Of a stretch of DNA of 64,000 nucleotides, positions 9,769 through 21,056 are shown piece after piece. Both the position numbers and the translations under genes were made by a program. Numbering within the stretch: the first letter of the stretch is position 1; the number at the start of each line of letters is the position of its first letter. The stretch covers positions 15,810,001-15,874,000 of the forward strand of contig OX387193.1 of the NCBI GenBank assembly GCA_947561395.2, given 5' to 3'. This DNA is from Buxus sempervirens (taxonomy: Eukaryota; Streptophyta; Magnoliopsida; Buxales; Buxaceae). The notes below the pieces were generated by a model. The model saw nothing but the letters and a program-made list of their open reading frames with translations. It ran no database searches and was not told the DNA's origin.

Positions 9769-11840
9769 ATGAATACGGAAGAGAACCAAGCTCAAGCCAC
9801 CGTACTCGCCCAAGACTTTGCTCAGCTGCAAGAGCAAGTGGCTAGTCTGGCCAAAATGCTAGGGAACTTATTGGTGGCTCAGGCCCAACAGGCCCAAGCC
9901 CAAAACCAAGCATCAACTTCCCATCAGGCACCACCACCACCTCAGGCTTACATTCCGCCTCCAGCTCAACCCATGCCTGAGCCCATTTCTGAACCGGTCC
10001 CTGAGCCCATCTTGATCAGGGAAAACACTAGAGAATCTGAGAAAGAAATTGAAAAGGAAAAAGCCAGGGAAGAGATGGAAAGGAAACTCCTGCACAAGAT
10101 CGAGAGAATCCAGGAGGAGCTTAAGGAAGTGAAAGGGGGAAATAGCTACGAAGGTACCACCTTCGATGATCTCTGCATGTACCCGGATGTATGTCTACCG
10201 GCTAAGTTCAAGTGCCCGGACTTCGACAAATTTGATGGCACGGGCTGCCCCTTGAGACACTTAAAACTGTATTGTGGGGTTTTATGCCAATTTGGTCGAG
10301 ATGACAGCATACTGATCCAACTCTTTCAGAGGAGTTTGACAGGGTCAGCCTTGAGGTGGTTTGCCACGGTGGACCACGGAAGGATCAAGAGATGGAAAGA
10401 CCTGGTAGATGCCTTCTTGGACCAATACAAATTTAACTCGGAGATCGTGCCAGACCGGTACGACATTATGAGGATGAGCAATGGAAAAGATGAATCTGTG
10501 CGGCAGTATGCCAAGAGGTGGAGAGAGGCCGCCTCCCAGGTCAGGCCACCTATGCAGGAATCGGAAATGATTTCAACATTCATGGGCACATTGGGGCAAC
10601 CCTTCTACAACCATTTGGTGGGTCAGATCACCACCAATTTTGCTGCCCTGGTACAAGTGGCAGCCGGATTGAGGATGGGATCAAATCTGGCAAGATAATT
10701 GATTATTCCACCATGATCAGTCAACAAGACTCCATTCATAACAAGGGAAATGGTAATGGAAAGAAAAAATCTGAGGAAAGGAAAGAAGCAGAAGTGAATA
10801 TGGTCCAGCTTCCCAAGGGACCCTTTCAAGCCAATGCCCATCCAGTTCCTTTGCTGCCTATCCAAATTAATGTCCCTTCTGCACAACCTGTGAAGGAGGA
10901 AACAGAAGTAAGGAAGAGAAGGGAGTTTTCAAAACTGCCTATGAGACCATCTGAACTTTTGCCTACCTTACTTCAAAAGGGTTATGTGACTTTGAGGTTG
11001 CCAAATCCTCAGGCAAGCAAGGGGAAGGGTTATGATCCATCAGTAATCTGTGAATATCATATGAGCACTCCAGGGCATACCACAGATCGTTGCTTGGCCT
11101 TAAAGCATGCAATTCAGGACTTGCTGGATAATAACTCTTTATCATTCAATTCAGTCACACCCACTCCTCCTCCCACCAGCAACAATGGGGCAGGCAGCTC
11201 AAATGCAATAGGGTCAATTTTTTCAGGAAAAAAAAGATTTGACCCTTCTCAACTCATTGCCCCAGTTGGTACCACAGTCCAAGTATATTTTGAAAAAGAG
11301 GATGAATGGGACAATGTGGAGAAAGAGACTCACACAGGGGCAGATTTTAAGCCGAAGGTGAAAGAAAATGAAATGACAGGTGAAAGGGCAAAGGAGGTGC
11401 AAACAATTCCATTTGGGCAGTTTGAGCAAACAAATGGCATAGCACGGGATGTTGAACAAGAAGTCAGTATGGACGATAATGATTGTCTGAAGGGTATGGA
11501 ATCACTCTTCATACAAGAAGAAAATGAAGTAGAAGCAAATGAAAAGGGAGAATCCCAGGAAAAGAAAGAAGAAGAATCAAAAGAAAAGATTGAGGCCAGA
11601 TTTAAGCTGCCATTGATTGATTGGGCTGCTATCCAGATTCCGTATCAAGGAATGTCACTTCTTTCAGAAACTGAGCACAATACCCCAGAGAAGGGGATCA
11701 TCCCAAATCATGAAAAGAGAAACTTGCCTCACTCAGTAGCAGAAAGAAATTTTCTGAAAAAGAAAGAAAAGTTAGCTTTTGCCTTTGAGAACAGGGGCAA
11801 TTTTCAAATTCCCTTGTTCTCTAAAAAGAAACCCCCTTAA
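9769..11840 (+). pseudogene. gag of the plus element, broken by a 1-bp deletion
   Basis: Gag would form the particle that packages element RNA. The N-terminal part (from ATG 9769) has a Gln/Ala-rich coiled-coil-like stretch, a Pro/Glu-rich linker and then the retrotransposon gag core (residues ~130-300), with motifs such as PAKFKCPDF, LKLYCG and ALRWF. A variant zinc knuckle CEYHMSTPGHTTDRC (C-x2-H...H-x4-C) follows. A 1-bp deletion near 10667, judged against the minus-element copy (GCC GAT CGG), shifts the frame. The first frame then stops at 10698, and the second (10518-11840) carries the C-terminal half with the knuckle and an acidic tail. No protease or RT follows. The start is chosen by similarity to the minus copy (MNPAEEQ versus MNTEENQ). 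Confidence 0.88.
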
Positions 11841-12647
11841 GAAGAATGCACATTTCCTGAGGATCCTAAGGAGCCTTGTTCTCAGGAAGTGATTTCAATA
11901 AAGGCTCTTTCAAAAAAAAAAAAAAAAAACGAGAGTTTTCCTTTAAGATTTTTGTTATAAAAAAAAGGGAAATTTACAACAACACCCCCTGAGGTTTGGC
12001 GAAAAGGCACGGACACCCCCTGTGGTTTAAAAATGATCACTTATAACCCTCAAGCTTCTCAAAACCGTCGCTTGCTGCCCCTACCGTCAATTTAAGTGAA
12101 ACGCTGTTAACTTTAAAATTTTAAAAGACAAAATTGCCCCTTCTCCCTTCAAGAGATGCTCTCCTCTTCTGCAAAGGAAAACACCTTCGTCCCTAACCCA
12201 CCTGGAGCGAGCGAACATTGCCGAGTTGTGGCTTCAGGCGATTCACGCGCAGGTGCCAACGGAGATTACTTCTGAAATCGAGTATTGAATTGAGGAGCTG
12301 AGTTTGTTGTTTCTATTCCGATGATGGGAATCAATCTATGTTAATTTGTGTAGAAATTGTTTGCTTGGTGAAGGTTCTTCGTTGTTTTCTGCACCACTTC
12401 AATCTAAGGCCTCATTCAGTTCGTTCCTCTATTTTTTCCTACTCAACGGCGTTGCTGGGATGTAGAGACTCAGTTCATTTTCTCCCAAGTCGCTACTCTG
12501 TTTTTAGATCTGGTTGAATAGTTGCATTGCCATTTTCGTCGATCTAGGGTTTCGGACGCACGTTTATTTCTGTAGATTCATTTCATACTTCACAGGCTCC
12601 GGCGCCGGCACTCCAAAAGGGGGACGATTCTTCCTCTCCAATAGCAA

Positions 12648-12884
12648 ATTTGATAGCAACATCTCATCGATGTCGAAAACCCAGGCATCCTTCCCTTCGC
12701 CGGTGACCTGAACAATTCTGGCAAAAGTTAGTGAATCCTTTGCCACTACATCGGAACCCGACACGTACCAAACACCGGCCACGCAGTCTTGATTTGAATC
12801 AAGACCCTTATCGGGAATCGTCTTCCACAAGCCCATGTCATTTGTCTCTATTGAGAATCTCCTATCTATGAGGTGGCTCAACAT
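12648..12884 (-). pseudogene. Captured fragment of plant HAD-family (class B/VSP-like) acid phosphatase
   Basis: The translation includes RRFSIETNDMGLWKTIP and GEGKDAWVFDIDEMLLSN. This matches the plant acid phosphatase/vegetative storage protein family, where the second block is the HAD DxD nucleophile motif (normally DIDET). Here the Thr after DIDE is Met. The similarity stops after LLSN, and the sequence between the two blocks is partly diverged. Only about 80 residues of a ~250-residue family are present. No start or full domain exists, so it is a captured, non-functional fragment. Family assignment is from memory of the motif. Confidence 0.8.
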
Positions 12885-12904
12885 TTAAACCGTCGATTGA
12901 AAGA

Positions 12905-13346
12905 GGCTATGCAAAGGCTGCGAAAGGAGCTTCCATTGACTAGCACCATCGGCTGCCTTCACCTACGTCAATGTTTACTTAGTCGAGTACTCCCTCATCA
13001 GCCATGCCAAACATCATGGTAATTAACTATCTAAAAATATTCAATTTTGGTGTTTGGTAATAAGGACGTGTTGAATGTCTTTGATTTTCTTCAATTTGCA
13101 GGATTCAAGCATCCGCTCAGAGCTTGTTGCGATCATGGCGGAAAGTACAACTAAAATAGAATTGTGGGATGTGGCGGAAGGGTTACAATGGACGGGAAAC
13201 AGATCTTACTGGGGAAGTCATGCCAAGCCGTCCGCTGCCATTAACTGGGATGGTGTTCACTACACAATACAGAAGTCGCGAACAGGTGGATCTTCCATCG
13301 AATTGTTGATGGATCATACTCTGACCCACCAATTCCTCAAAAATGA
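12905..13346 (+). pseudogene. Captured GDSL esterase/lipase fragment with intron
   Basis: The first exon part reads LRKELPL, then AAFTYVNVYLVEYSLISHA and ends at a GT donor (13018/13019). A short intron with an AG acceptor follows. The second exon (from 13102) reads FKHPLRACCDHGGKYN, then a region with VGCGG, INWDGVHYT and VDGSYSDPPIP before a stop at 13346. These match the C-terminal half of plant GDSL esterases (ENOD8/FXG1-like), including the DxxH context NWDGVH that supplies the catalytic Asp and His. An in-frame stop after KYN and at least one frameshift break it. The retained intron shows capture from genomic DNA rather than from a transcript. Confidence 0.82.
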
Positions 13347-13750
13347 CCTGTAATAGGCAGGAAACCCCGTTGAATCACTTCATCCATGTTGGGATAGGAG
13401 CAAATAAATTATAGGGATCACAGCTGTAAATGGAAATGGAGGACAATTTACCTGCGTATTTTGACTGTAATGGTCGTCTCCACGTTCAACTTGCTTCAGA
13501 ATGCTTAATGACGAAGGGTTTTTAGTTGGAGAAGAAAACTAGAAGAGTACGAGTGTTTAGGAGGGGAGGGTATTTTTGTCTTTAAAAATTAGAAAGTTAA
13601 CACCGTTCCACGTCAATTGACGGTAGGGGTAGTGATTGCCGATTTACAAAAGGTTGAGAGTTATAAGTGATCAATTTTAAACCACGGGGGGGTGTCCGTG
13701 CCCTTCAGCCAAACCTCAGGGGGTGTTGTTGTAAATTTCCCTAAAAAAAA

Positions 13751-16594
13751 AAAAAGATTTTCCCCTTTAACATTTTTCTTAAAAAAAAAAAAGGTTTTCA
13801 ACAAGGTCCTGTTTTACTTATGAGTCATATCTCTCATTGAATTTCATTAAGTTGAATATGACTTCGACATTGGGCTCAATTTTGAGACCGAAATCGAAGA
13901 AAAAGACATTTTATATGAAAATTCAAATCTTTTTAAGTGTCATGAGAAGAATATTTCTGCAAAATTTTGAAGTGACCAATCTTATGGACTTTAGAACCAA
14001 AGATGACCCGAAGTTTTCACTTGAAAGCAGCAAGTACAAAGATTTATTTCATAAAAATACAGAGAGGATCGCATCACTTGCTCATCAAGGAAAAGCAGAT
14101 GGAGAAGAAACTGAAAGATGAAATTTTTGCATTTGAAGATGACTCCTAGTTTGCACTCTCCATCGGAAAATATGGAAAGATTTGGATTGCGATTTAAGAG
14201 GCTGATCAGATGAGAAGGATGTTTTATGGTTGAAATTTTATCTTCCCAGGTGGCGGTGATCAAAAAAAAAAAAAGAAAAGAAAAATCCTGAGCCAGTCAT
14301 GTAGTACAACTCTGTCAAGTCTGGAAATTCAAACTTTTCTTAAAATGATAAGAGGCCTTTCTTTTTTATATCCCCAAAATTTTTGAAATCCCTAGTTAGA
14401 CCCTTTGAGCTTGATAAATTTTTCCAAGTAACCTAAATTGAGAATTGCAACCCTACACTGGGGCAAATTTATTAAGGCATGAAAAAGAAAAGAATGAAGG
14501 GACAAGAGAAGGGGGGGCATTATTGAAGTTCAAAAGGGATTTTGAAGATGTTTTCAGAAAATGGGGCAAAGAAATGAAAAAAAAGAGGGAAGAAAGAAGA
14601 AAAGCAGATCATCAAATGCTATATCTTCAAAATTGTGAAAGGAAGAATGAGAAAAGAAGTTCAATAATGGGAAACAAGTTTTAAATGAAGAAATCAAAGT
14701 GGGTGAAGAACTTCATTACTGGGGGGGGGGGGGGGCAATTTTGTATTCATTCCAAGGGAAGAAATGCCTTAAAAATTGCAATTTCAGTTAACCCATTAGA
14801 TCATATGGTATTTGAGCCTTTTATTCCTTTTCTTTCTAAACAAACACCAAGCCTTCATTTCGTCCAATCCATAAGTCCTCTTTGATTAAGAAATTTTGAA
14901 TTAAGGCGGTTTTAACTACATAGCTGCTGGTGATGAAGGATTAAGAAAAAAAAAAGAAGAGAAAAATGGAGAAAATGTAGTGAAAACCTAGAAGGGCGCT
15001 ACATGGCAAATAATCAGCTATCTACAAGAAGGAAATTGTCAGAGAGAAAAATCCAGAATTGGCATAGATCCAGGTGAAATCCTCAGGTTGGTGGTTATTT
15101 TTCACTCTTCAAGTAATTGAGGAAAGTCTTCTTTTCAAGATTGAAGCAAACATAATCAGAGCTATGGTATAAAGCATTTGTGAACAAGTTGATGGCCATC
15201 AAAATTGCCATTAGGAAATTATTGCTGAAGTTGAAGTCATAAATTCTCATATCATAGATACAATGGAGAAACAATTGCTCTTCAATTGGATGAAGGAAAA
15301 TGTCTTTCTAGACTGGGGCAAAATAGTTAGATTGAAAGAGTCGGCATATCTGGAGCATCAATTGACAAGCCGATGGTCATGGGAATGATTCTAAAGGTTC
15401 TGAAGGCTTATTTTGGTCTTTCTTCATTTTCTGAAATAATCTTCTCATTATTCAACTTGATTTTAATTCTTTTGGACTTTATGCTAATAAGTGATTGGAT
15501 CATTTTTCAAAAAAAAAAAAAAAGCACAAAAAAAGCAAAAAAATATATTTTTGGCCTATGATGAGCATCTATGTCTTTTCATAAAAACATTGGTTTTGCA
15601 AGCATTAGAGAATTCTGAGGCCACTAGTATAAAACCTATTTTTGTATTTGCATTCCTTTATAAGGGTTTCTTTTTGCAAATGTTAAAAAAAGAAAAAAAA
15701 AGAAGAAAGAGAAAAAGAAGAAAGGAAAAAGAAAGGAAAAAGAAAAGAAAAAAAAAAGGAAAAAGGAGGATCATCTCTGCTGAGGGGCAAATACTACTTC
15801 AAGCAATCAAAACTGGGGCATGCTCAGCGCCTTTCCCTCTGGGTTTTCATTGGAATAAATTACAGCATCTGGAAGAAGTAGTCAGGCCTTAGTCTTTGGA
15901 TTTGACAAAAAAAAAGAAACTTCGAAGTAGTTGCATGTTTTCTCCTTTAAACAAAGGTTTCTAATTTTGAAGAAGGATTTTACTGGAGCAGTAAGAAGGC
16001 ATGAATGAGAGGTCATGGGTGGTAAGGGCATGAGGTTAGATCAACAGATCATGATTTTCAAATCCATCAATCAAGAAGAGGCAGTCACTTGGGCAGTTGA
16101 GAAGCATAAAGGCAGGCTATGGGCAGCAATGGCACATACATCCTTATTGAGAGAGCAAGAAGAGGAAGAAGCAAAAGCAAGTTGCAGAATATTCAAGCAC
16201 AGGTTTGGGCATCAAATGCACCCAGGTAAATCAAATAAGAAAATGAATCAGGAAAATTCAATAAAATATTTCCTTCCTTATTGTTGAAAAACATCAAAAG
16301 CAATTGAGTTTGCAGTGGTCAATTTTAAATCCACATTCTTTTCAAAATTTGCTTGTCTCAGATTTCTTTTCATAGCCACGAGAGCTCAAAGAAATCTGAG
16401 ATAAGGAAGAGACGCCACCCCGTCAGACTATACACAGCAGGGGTTTCATTGGCTATCTTCAAATCCATGTTTTTATCACTCATTTGTTTGACCAAATCAA
16501 GTTCAATTAATGAGGTGTCTTTCAACCGTGCAATTTTGAGTTGTGTCTATTCTTTGCTGTTCATTGTGCTACAACTCCAGCAAAGAGGGGCAGC
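13751..16594 (+). other. Internal non-coding region, pre-PPT hairpin and polypurine tract
   Basis: Where pol would be expected, only AT- and purine-rich sequence with short frames is seen. The run at 13840-13970 reads as an acidic peptide in one frame (YDFDIGLNFETEIEEKD) but stops soon after, and may be a relic. Poly-purine runs lie at 15680-15770. The inverted counterpart is at 18899-21000 in the minus element. A hairpin with arms CTCAGATTTCTT/AAGAAATCTGAG occurs at 16357-16400. A polypurine tract (GCAAAGAGGGGCAGC) lies next to the 3' LTR. Confidence 0.7.
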
Positions 16595-18893
16595 TGTAGA
16601 AACCCCAAAATTGCATGATTTTTGATAAATCTTGAAGGAGAGAAATATTTTATTGGAATTTCCAATTCTTTGCATTGGGTTTGAGATACTTAACCCATTT
16701 GAATCCAAAACGGAAAAGGAAAATGCCCGAATTCAATCTTTTGTGCAAAGTCAAACTTTTTCCGGTTGAATTTTGTTGACTTTTGACCCCAGAAAATGAA
16801 ATATTTTTTAAAGCCAGTTTTCAAGATAATTTTTCCCGGTAATCAGGTTTTTAGCCATGTTATTGCATAAAAGAATTTTTTGAGATTTTAAATCTTGACT
16901 AATACCTTGGTTTTAACATATTGAACCTTTTTTCCAGACCTGAAAAATCAGAATTTTGCCTAGAACTGAAAAGTTGACTTTTTATTCACTTGGAATTTGG
17001 GTCTGGAACTATTTTTAATGGATTCAAATTGAGGGGGGGGGGTGTTTGCTTATTTACATGTAATATCTTAAGTAAATGGAGATTAAAAAATACGAGGACA
17101 TTTACTTAAACGATATTACATGTAAATAAGTATTGCCTGTGTTAAAATTTGGAAAAAAGGCTTTTTTCCTTGTATCCGGCAACTCAGGCCGGATACAAGT
17201 ACATTTCTTTGTATCCGGTGGAACATACCGGATACAAGAGAGCTTTAGTGTATCCGGTATTATATACCGGATACCTTAAGGCCCTTGTGTATCCGGCCTG
17301 ATATACCGGATACGCAAGTTTTGCTCAAAATTAGGGTTTTCCGAGAGATTTCATATTTTACCATCATATCCCTCATTAAATGAGGGGAGAGAGAACAGAG
17401 GGAAACGATAATGGAACGGAACCCTAGGCTATCTTAGAACCCTATTTGGATGAATATGTATGCATGCTATTGATCTTGTTTGGTTTTTTTACACTTGCAC
17501 ATACATATCACTATTTTGGCGGGATAGGCTCATATTTGGGGGTTTATTGCATTTATTGTGATAAATCTCAAATAAATGGCCTCAATCAATTCTGGAATGT
17601 CTTTTGGATGATTTTAAAGTATTTGTGTTCATCTTGCACGAATCACACATTTTTATCAATTTTCGGATTTGGTTTTTCCTCAAGAATGGCTTAGCTTGAC
17701 AGCACCTGTAGCCTTACTTCGGACGCCCATAACTTCATCATCTGGATGAATTTTGGGGCGATTCTAGAACCATGGGAAAGGTGAGGCTGTCTAGTTTATG
17801 TCCACAAAATTTCATGAATTTCCATCAAACGGATTTTTGACACCTCTCTGTCGAAGTTGAGTGGACAGTTCAGGTTCAAATACAGAACTTGTCACTTCAA
17901 CGGACCGCCATGTGTTCGTTTTAAGTCCGATTCGAGTGATTTTTATTTCTGAGTATTCCTTCATGAGCCTATTTTCAAATCCAGTTGGTTTCATAATTTT
18001 TGGATTCCATTTGAATTATTGGTAGCCGATTTACTTAGAACTGTTCATTTGTACTTTTCTGGGTAAATCTGTGATCATCGGGGCCTGTTCGGGAGACCAC
18101 CCAAGGCACATCCGAAGGGATTTTTGTATGAGGCTAGTTTCTTTTGAAAGATGGCCATACAAACTTCAATCACACCAAATTTCGTGGACTTTTATGTAGT
18201 GGATTTTTCTAGACAATTTTCCAAAGTTGCCCACTTACCACTTCTAAAAATCCCCAGCAGCAACTTCAAAGGAGCATAACTCCTAGACTTTTCATCGGAA
18301 TGAAGTGAAATTTTGCATGAGACTCTTATTTACCCTAATCTTTCAAATGGATTTGGTTTGGTTCAATTTAGAATTGGATTTGAATGATTTCAAGGCAAAT
18401 GGCATACTTTTTACCGAATTTTCCGGATTTGGTTTAACTTGGTTTTATGCAACCTCTACTTTGATTTCTATCTTTTGAAATACTCCAGAAATGATATTGA
18501 CATAAGAGAGGATCTAAAATCCATTTAGATCTTCATGTGAATATATCATACACTTGTTCCTTTTTCAAGACTTTTTCATGATTTTTAGCAAGCTTCTTAT
18601 TTTCTTTTTAGCATGAACATACACTTGGCAACCACTTCGTGTGGATGAATGGGGGTGCCTAACACCTTCCCCCGTTCATAATCTAATCCCCTTACCCATC
18701 TCTGGATTTGATTTTCAAGTAGGGTTATTTTTATCCTAGAATATTTCTTTTGGATATTTTTGCTTATTTTTGAACTCTTTGGTGTCCATTCTCACCCCAA
18801 AATCGTGAATGGTGGCGACTCTCCCAATTTTTGCGTTGAGCCCGTGTGTTGACGGAGGGATGATCATTCCGGTGATTTTTCCCATGTCTCACA
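16595..18893 (+). repeat. 3' LTR of the plus element with a 500-bp promoter deletion
   Basis: It is 2299 bp against 2799 bp for the 5' LTR. The missing segment corresponds exactly to 4257-4756, and the junction lies at the 5-bp repeat GGGGA present at both deletion ends. The deletion removes the TATA box and the start of the transcribed region but leaves the four CCGG hairpins. The rest is nearly identical to the 5' LTR. Confidence 0.92.
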
Positions 18894-18898
18894 AACCT

Positions 18899-21056
18899 GC
18901 TTTCATGCCTTCTTACTATCAAACTGAATGCCATCTTCATGATTGAAAAATAAGGGCTCTTGTTCGGAGGCATTGCCCAATCTTTAGGATGATACGATTC
19001 CTTTCATTGAGGATTCAGAAGCACAGGAAATTGAGCATGCCCCAGCCTTGATGCTTTGGAAATGCACTTACCTCACAGCAGAGATGAATTTTTTTTCTCT
19101 CCTTTTTTTTTCTTTTTTTTTTGTCTTTATAAAAAGAAATCATTATAAAAGAATGCAAAAGTGCATATATATAAGAAAAATAGGTTTTATACTAGTGGCC
19201 TCAGGATTCTCTAATGCTCGCAAAACCAATGTTTTATGAAAATACATAGATGCTCATCATAGGCCAAAATATACTTTTTGCTTTTTTTGTTTTTTCTTTT
19301 GTTTTTGAAAAAATGATCCAATCACTTATTAGCATATAGTCCAAAAGAATTAAAATCAAGTTGAATAATGAGAAGATTATTTCAGAAAATGAAGAAAGAC
19401 CAAAATAAGCCTTCGAAACCTTTAGAATCATTCCCATGACCATCGGCTTGTCAATTGATGCTCCAGATATGACAGCTCTTTCAATCAGACCATTTTGCCC
19501 CGGTTTGGAAAGACCTTCAACTTGAAAAAGTTCTTTCTTGCATCCCTGGTATGAAAACTCCCTCATATTTCATGACAATCATGGACTTCTCTTCTCATAT
19601 GACACCATTGGTTTTCTCCTTGCAGATGGTTGATCATTTGCATGTAGCGCCCTTCCGGGTTTTCACTACATTTTCTCCATTTTTTTTTCTTTTTAATCCT
19701 TCATTACCAAAAGCTGATGTAGTCATATTTGCCTTAATTCAAAATTTCTTAATCAAAGAGGACTTATGAATGGGACGAAATGTAGGCTTGGTTTTTGTTT
19801 AAGAAGAAAAGGGATAAAAAGGCTCAAATCATATGATCAAACGGGTTAACTGAGATTGTAATTCTTAAGGTATTTCTTTCCTTGGAATACAAAAATTGCC
19901 TCCAGTATTGAAGTTCTTCTTCCTTTAGAACTTTCACCTCGGTATTGAACTTCTTTTCTCATTCTTTCTCTTTACAATTTTTATTGCCCCTTTCAGAAGA
20001 CATTCTCCAAATATCCCATGGCATTTGATGATCTTTTTTTCTCATCTTTCTTCTTTTCTTTTCTTTTTTCATTTCTTTGCCCCCCTTTCTGAAAACATCT
20101 TCAAAATCCGTTTTGAAATTCAATAGTGCCTCCTTTTTTTTTTTTTTAACTTGTCCTTTCATTCTTCTCCTTTCATGCCTTAAAATTTTTGCCCCAGTGT
20201 GGGGTTACAATTCCCAGTTTAGGTTTATTTGAAAAAATTTATCAAGCTCAAAGGGTCTAACTAGGGATTTCAAAAATTTTGGGGATAAAGAAAGAAAGGC
20301 CTCTTATCATTTTAAGAAAAATCTGAATTTTCAGACTTGGTAGCGTTGCACTACATGACTGGCTCAGGATTTTTTTTTCCTTTTTCTCTTTTCTTTTTTT
20401 TTCTTTTTTGTTCTTTTTTTTCAAGACAAAATCTCAACCATAAAACATCCTTCTCACCAGATTAGCCTCTTGAATCAAGCTTCATTTTCTTTAGACTTTG
20501 TAGCTGAATCGCACTTCATATCTCAACCAAGGAACTAAATCTTTCCATATTTTCCAATGCAAAGTGCAAAGTTGGATTCATCTTCAGAGTCAAAAATTTC
20601 TTCCTTTAGTTTCTTCTTCATTTGCTTTTTCTTGACGAGCAAATGATGCAGTCCTCTCTGAATCCATATGAAATAAATTTCCGCACTTGCTGCTTTCAAG
20701 TGAAAACTACGGGTCATCTTTAATTCCAAAGTCCATAAAATTGGTCATTTCAAAATTTTGCAAAATATTCTTCTCATGACACTTAAAAAGATTTGAATAT
20801 TCATTTAGAGTGTCGTTTTCTTCGATTTTGGTCTCGAAATTGATCCCAATGTCGAAGTTATATTCAACTTCAAGAAATTTAATGGGAGATATGACTCATA
20901 AGTAAAAAGGACCCTGTTGAAAACTTTTTTTTTTCTTTTTACTTCTTAAAAAATGTTTAAGGGAAAAATCTTTTTTTTTTCTTTTCCAAGAGCCTTTATT
21001 GAAACCACTTCCTGAGAACAAGGCTCCCTAGGATCCTCAGGAAATGTGCATTCTTT
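18899..21056 (-). other. Internal non-coding region of the minus element
   Basis: This is the inverted, diverged counterpart of 13751-16350, with many long T runs on the plus strand. No pol motif is present. Open frames here are short and compositionally biased, and I call no gene. Confidence 0.6.

Larger units (their letters stand above)
11967..13741. mobile_element. Pack-MULE carrying two host gene fragments
   Basis: The ends are ~190-bp imperfect inverted repeats beginning GGGAAATTTACAACAACACC. They are flanked by a 9-bp target duplication taaaaaaaa (11958-11966 and 13742-13750), which is the size Mutator-like elements make; because it is A-rich it is weaker evidence than usual. No transposase is present. 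Inside are an acid phosphatase piece (minus) and two GDSL esterase exons (plus). The element sits in an A-rich stretch after gag of the plus retroelement. Confidence 0.85.
3463..18893 (+). mobile_element. Gag-only Ogre/Tat-like LTR retrotransposon, plus strand, nested
   Basis: The element is bounded by a 5' LTR (3463-6261) and a 3' LTR (16595-18893), with target duplication aacct at 3458-3462 and 18894-18898. In order it has a primer site (6264-6281), a long leader with hairpin cluster and tandem array (7751-9570), gag (9769-11840), a Pack-MULE inserted after gag (11967-13741), non-coding sequence, a polypurine tract (about 16580-16594) and the 3' LTR. No pol domains are seen. It lies inside the internal region of the minus element, so it is younger. 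Its LTRs and gag are clearly related to but distinct from those of its host element. Confidence 0.92.
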
